Source of the DNA: Amylibacter sp.
GTDB lineage: Bacteria; Pseudomonadota; Alphaproteobacteria; Rhodobacterales; Rhodobacteraceae
Length of the DNA: 9,170 nt
NCBI GenBank assembly: GCA_027083485.1
Contig: JALWOO010000043.1
Location: 1 to 9,170, forward strand
Reading direction: 5' to 3'
The notes beneath the pieces were generated by a model. The model worked only from the letters and a program-made list of their open reading frames with translations, was not told where the DNA came from and made no database searches. Within the stretch, counting starts at the first letter, position 1; each line of letters begins with the position of its first letter. Both the position numbers and the translations under genes were made by a program. Below are positions 5,948 through 9,170 of this stretch, piece by piece.

Positions 5948-8900
5948 TTAAAATTCTTCAACCAACTGTACACCGGGCACATGTTTAATCGCGCCTTTGA
6001 TCTGGGGGTTGAGCGTGTATTCCTGTTTCAAGGCGACCTCGACCTCTCCGGGTAAATCGGGATGCGACAACACCAGATGCACCGGCCCCCGCCCCCGCCT
6101 GCCCGCATTTTGGGTGGCGGTCTCCAGACGGGTTTTAACCGAAGAAATCGCATCAGGGGTATTCAGAAAAATACGCAGCCCCATCGCGGCGGCGTCTTCT
6201 ACCGCACGATCCACGGTCTGTACCCCGCGCGCCAACAGCTTGAGCTGTTCTGCCTCCAGATTGGCCTCGACCGACAACACAACATTTTCACCCGGCACCA
6301 ACAGATCCCGATATTTTTCCAATGTGTCCGAAAAAATTGTCACTTCATAAAGCCCCGTAGGATCCGACAGCTGCGCAAAAGCAAATCGGTTGCCGCGGGC
6401 GGATTTCCGTTCCTGCTTGGCGGTTACTGTACCGGCAAGTTTGACCACACAAGCCCCGTTTTTCACCTTCTGGTTCAGCTCTGCCAACGTCAGGATGTTC
6501 TTGCGTTTCAACGGGCCAAGGTAATCATCCAGCGGATGCCCCGACAGGTAAAACCCGATGGCACGGTGTTCCTCGGCCAGCCGTTCGGTGGGCAACCAAT
6601 CCTCGGGCATCGGCAGGCGCGGGGCGGGCAGATCCTCGCCACTATCACCAAACAGCCCGCCCTGGGCCGAATTTTTATCCGCATGGGTAGCAGCCGAATA
6701 GGCAACCAGCGCATCCACGGATTCCAGACATTTGCGCCGGTTGGCATCCAGCATGTCAAAGCCGCCGGAGCGCGCCAGCATTTCCATCGGGCGTTTGCCG
6801 ACCTTTTTCAAATCCACCCGCCGCGCCAGATCGAACAGGTCCTTGAAATCGCCATTCTCAAGGCGTTCATTGGTGATCAACTTCATCGCCTCGCCGCCTA
6901 CGTTTTTCAACGCACCCAGCGCATAGCGGATTTTGCCGTCAATGACGCTAAAGGTCGACAAAGACCGGTTCACACAAGGCGGCACAATTTCAATATCCAG
7001 CCCGCGCTTGGCCTCTTCTATATAAACACCCAGCTTGTCCGTCAGGTGAATATCGCAATTCATCACCGCAGCCATGAATTCCACCGGATGGTTCGCCTTG
7101 AGCCAGCCGGTTTGATAGGACACCACCGCATAGGCCGCCGCGTGGGATTTGTTAAAGCCGTAGTTGGCGAATTTTTCCAGCAGATCGAAAACTTCGGTGG
7201 CCTTTTTCTTGTCCACCCCGTTTTCCATGGCGCCCTTTTCGAATTTGGGGCGCTCCTTGGCCATTTCCTCGGCGATTTTCTTACCCATGGCACGGCGCAG
7301 CAAATCCGCCCCGCCAAGGCTATACCCCGCCATGACCTGCGCAATCTGCATCACCTGTTCCTGATAAACGATGATGCCCTGCGTTTCCTTGAGCAGATGG
7401 TCAATCAGCGGATGCACGGATTCGATTTCTTTTTCGCCGTTTTTGACCTCGCAATAGGTGGGAATGTTTTCCATCGGGCCGGGACGATACAGCGCCACAA
7501 GGGCAACGATATCCTCGATACAGGTGGGTTTCATGCGGCGCAGGGCATCCATCATGCCCGAACTTTCCACCTGAAACACCGCCACGGTTTTCGCATCGGC
7601 ATAAAGCTTGTAGGTCACCGGATCATCAATCGGGATCGCGCCAATATCGCCCTCGGCCCCCTTGGGCGGCTCAAACAGGGTGCGCCCGTCTGGCGCAATA
7701 TGCAATTCACGCCCCGATGTGTGGATCAAATCCACGGCATTCTGAATCACCGTCAGGGTTTTCAGGCCCAGAAAGTCGAATTTGACCAGCCCCGCCTGTT
7801 CCACCCATTTCATATTGAACTGGGTCGCCGGCATATCCGAGCGCGGATCCTGATAGAGCGGCACCAGTTCATCCAGCGGACGGTCCCCGATCACCACCCC
7901 CGCCGCGTGGGTCGAGGCATTGCGCAGCAACCCTTCGACCTGCTGGGCAAAGCCGAGCATCCGTTCCACCACCGGTTCGGCCTTGGCCTCTTCGCGCAAG
8001 CGCGGTTCATCCGCCAGTGCCTTGGTGATCGACACAGGTTTGACCCCTTCAACAGGGATCAGTTTCGAAAGACGATCCACCTGCCCATAAGGCATTTGCA
8101 GCACCCGCCCGATATCGCGCACGGCGGCCTTGGACAAAAGCGCGCCAAAGGTGATGATCTGCCCCACTTTGTCGCGGCCATATTTTTCCTGCACATAGCG
8201 GATCACCTCCTCGCGGCGATCCATGCAGAAGTCGATATCAAAGTCGGGCATGGAAACCCGCTCGGGGTTAAGAAACCGTTCAAACAGCAGCGAATAGCGC
8301 AGCGGGTCAAGGTCGGTCACCGTCAGGGAATAGGCCACCAGAGACCCCGCACCGGACCCCCGCCCCGGACCCACCGGAATATTGTGATCCTTGGCCCATT
8401 TGATGAAATCGGCCACGATCAGAAAATAACCCGGAAAGCCCATGCCCTCGATAATATCCAGCTCGAAATCCAGCCGTTTCTGGTATTCTTCGACGCTGGC
8501 CGCATGAGGGATCACCGCCAGCCGGTTTTTCAGGCCTTCATTGGCCTGCCGGCGCAGTTCCACAACCTCGTCATCAGCAAATTTCGGCAGAATAGGATTA
8601 CGCTTGTAAACCTTGAAAGCACAGCGTTTCGCAATTTCAATCGTGTTTTCTATGGCTTCCGGAATATCCGCAAACAGGGCGACCATTTCTTCTTGCGATT
8701 TGAAATAGTGTTCTTCGGTCAGGCGACGACGCGGTTCCTGCTGATCCACATAGGCCCCTTCACCAATACAAATCAGCGCATCATGGGCTTCAAACATGTC
8801 GCGATCAGGGAAATACACATCATTCGTCGCCACCAGCGGCAAATCCATGTCATAGGCCAGCCGCACGAATTCCGGTTCTGTCGCGGCCTCTTGCGGCGTG

Positions 8901-9170
8901 CGCGTGGCTCCATCATACGGATGCCGCTGCAATTCAACATAGAGCCGCTCCGGAAACATATCCGCCAAGCGCATTAACAAGGCTTTAGCGGCCTCTTTCT
9001 GACCATCCCGGATCAACTGCCCGACAGGGCCAAGCGCTCCGCCGGACAGGCAGATCAACCCCTCGCTATGGCGCTCCAATTCTTCCAAAGTGATGTGGGG
9101 CAGCGCATCCCCGGACTCCAGAAACGCACAAGAATTCAGCGTCATCAGGTTCAGATAACCGGTTTCATTC
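5948..9170 (-). CDS. dnaE: DNA polymerase III alpha subunit (replicative polymerase), N terminus outside window
   Basis: This is the catalytic subunit of the replicative polymerase. The frame is open to the right edge (NETGYLNLMTLNS precedes and includes the first ATG, at 9145), so that ATG is internal; 1073 residues are visible and about 80-100 are missing. In order: the rest of the PHP domain (ATNDVYFPDRDMFEAHDALICIGEG); the palm, with VGPGRGSGAGSLVAY and the catalytic pair in PDFDIDFCMDRR (Asp codons 8237-8239 and 8231-8233); the third catalytic Asp in KFDFLGLKTLT (7775-7777); the fingers (RPGPMENIPTYC, IVYQEQVMQIAQ, LLRRAMGKK, FNKSHAAAYAVVSYQT); a helix-hairpin-helix region (ALGALKNVGGEAM); a beta-clamp motif QGGLF (6650-6664); an OB fold (VKLAGTVTAKQERKSARGN); and the C-terminal domain ending in LVEEF. 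All catalytic residues in view are intact and no intein is present. Identification is certain. Confidence 0.98.
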   Translation of the reverse strand, partial: NETGYLNLMTLNSCAFLESGDALPHITLEELERHSEGLICLSGGALGPVGQLIRDGQKEAAKALLMRLADMFPERLYVELQRHPYDGATRTPQEAATEPEFVRLAYDMDLPLVATNDVYFPDRDMFEAHDALICIGEGAYVDQQEPRRRLTEEHYFKSQEEMVALFADIPEAIENTIEIAKRCAFKVYKRNPILPKFADDEVVELRRQANEGLKNRLAVIPHAASVEEYQKRLDFELDIIEGMGFPGYFLIVADFIKWAKDHNIPVGPGRGSGAGSLVAYSLTVTDLDPLRYSLLFERFLNPERVSMPDFDIDFCMDRREEVIRYVQEKYGRDKVGQIITFGALLSKAAVRDIGRVLQMPYGQVDRLSKLIPVEGVKPVSITKALADEPRLREEAKAEPVVERMLGFAQQVEGLLRNASTHAAGVVIGDRPLDELVPLYQDPRSDMPATQFNMKWVEQAGLVKFDFLGLKTLTVIQNAVDLIHTSGRELHIAPDGRTLFEPPKGAEGDIGAIPIDDPVTYKLYADAKTVAVFQVESSGMMDALRRMKPTCIEDIVALVALYRPGPMENIPTYCEVKNGEKEIESVHPLIDHLLKETQGIIVYQEQVMQIAQVMAGYSLGGADLLRRAMGKKIAEEMAKERPKFEKGAMENGVDKKKATEVFDLLEKFANYGFNKSHAAAYAVVSYQTGWLKANHPVEFMAAVMNCDIHLTDKLGVYIEEAKRGLDIEIVPPCVNRSLSTFSVIDGKIRYALGALKNVGGEAMKLITNERLENGDFKDLFDLARRVDLKKVGKRPMEMLARSGGFDMLDANRRKCLESVDALVAYSAATHADKNSAQGGLFGDSGEDLPAPRLPMPEDWLPTERLAEEHRAIGFYLSGHPLDDYLGPLKRKNILTLAELNQKVKNGACVVKLAGTVTAKQERKSARGNRFAFAQLSDPTGLYEVTIFSDTLEKYRDLLVPGENVVLSVEANLEAEQLKLLARGVQTVDRAVEDAAAMGLRIFLNTPDAISSVKTRLETATQNAGRRGRGPVHLVLSHPDLPGEVEVALKQEYTLNPQIKGAIKHVPGVQLVEEF

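Noticed and set aside
5866..5982. A start at 5982 for the redox-protein gene, giving 444 residues.
   Set aside because: It would run into the dnaE coding end (5948 onward) and adds a non-homologous polar leader; the ATG at 5865 has AAGAGG at proper spacing.
6062..8977. A very long open frame (971 codons) on the plus strand, opposite dnaE.
   Set aside because: Its translation is rich in His, Arg, Gln and Phe with no recognisable domain, whereas the minus strand encodes DnaE over the whole interval with all motifs intact. It is the mirror image of dnaE codon use.

Overview
The window looks like a chromosomal segment of an alphaproteobacterium. The evidence is protein resemblance: the class I PHA synthase tail, the colinear phaC-phaP-phaP-phaR order, and the DnaE sequence. 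Genus cannot be read from the sequence; the gene order recalls Rhodobacterales-type pha loci, but that is only suggestive. There are no RNA genes, mobile elements or CRISPR arrays, and no gene-free stretch over 300 bases.

Left part (1-2219, + strand): a polyhydroxyalkanoate (PHA) storage locus. It holds the 3' end of phaC (polymerase), two tandem phasin genes that are diverged duplicates of each other, and phaR (polymer-sensing repressor). A 14-bp motif, TGCTGC-N3-GCGGC, occurs four times: twice upstream of each phasin gene. In both promoters one copy lies directly between the -35 and -10 hexamers. This makes a readable model in which PhaR represses both phasin genes, and probably its own expression through phaP2-phaR read-through, until nascent polymer titrates it. 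A good intrinsic terminator follows the first phasin gene.

Middle part (2303-5865, - strand): a two-gene operon joined by an ATGA overlap. The first gene encodes a six-helix membrane protein with one histidine in each of its first four helices and a C-terminal plant-type [2Fe-2S] ferredoxin domain. This is the architecture of the redox-sensing part of CyaC-type adenylate cyclases, but with no cyclase domain. The second gene encodes a large MscS-superfamily channel with a signal peptide, about ten membrane segments and a Glu/Ala-rich cytoplasmic insert. The pair suggests a redox- or quinone-responsive electron-transfer protein working with a channel; this is the most unusual content of the window.

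Right part (5948-9170, - strand): most of dnaE (replicative DNA polymerase III alpha subunit), cut at its 5' end by the window edge. It lies 82 bp upstream of the operon on the same strand, with no obvious terminator between them. The pha cluster and the dnaE-side operon are convergent, meeting at 2220-2302.
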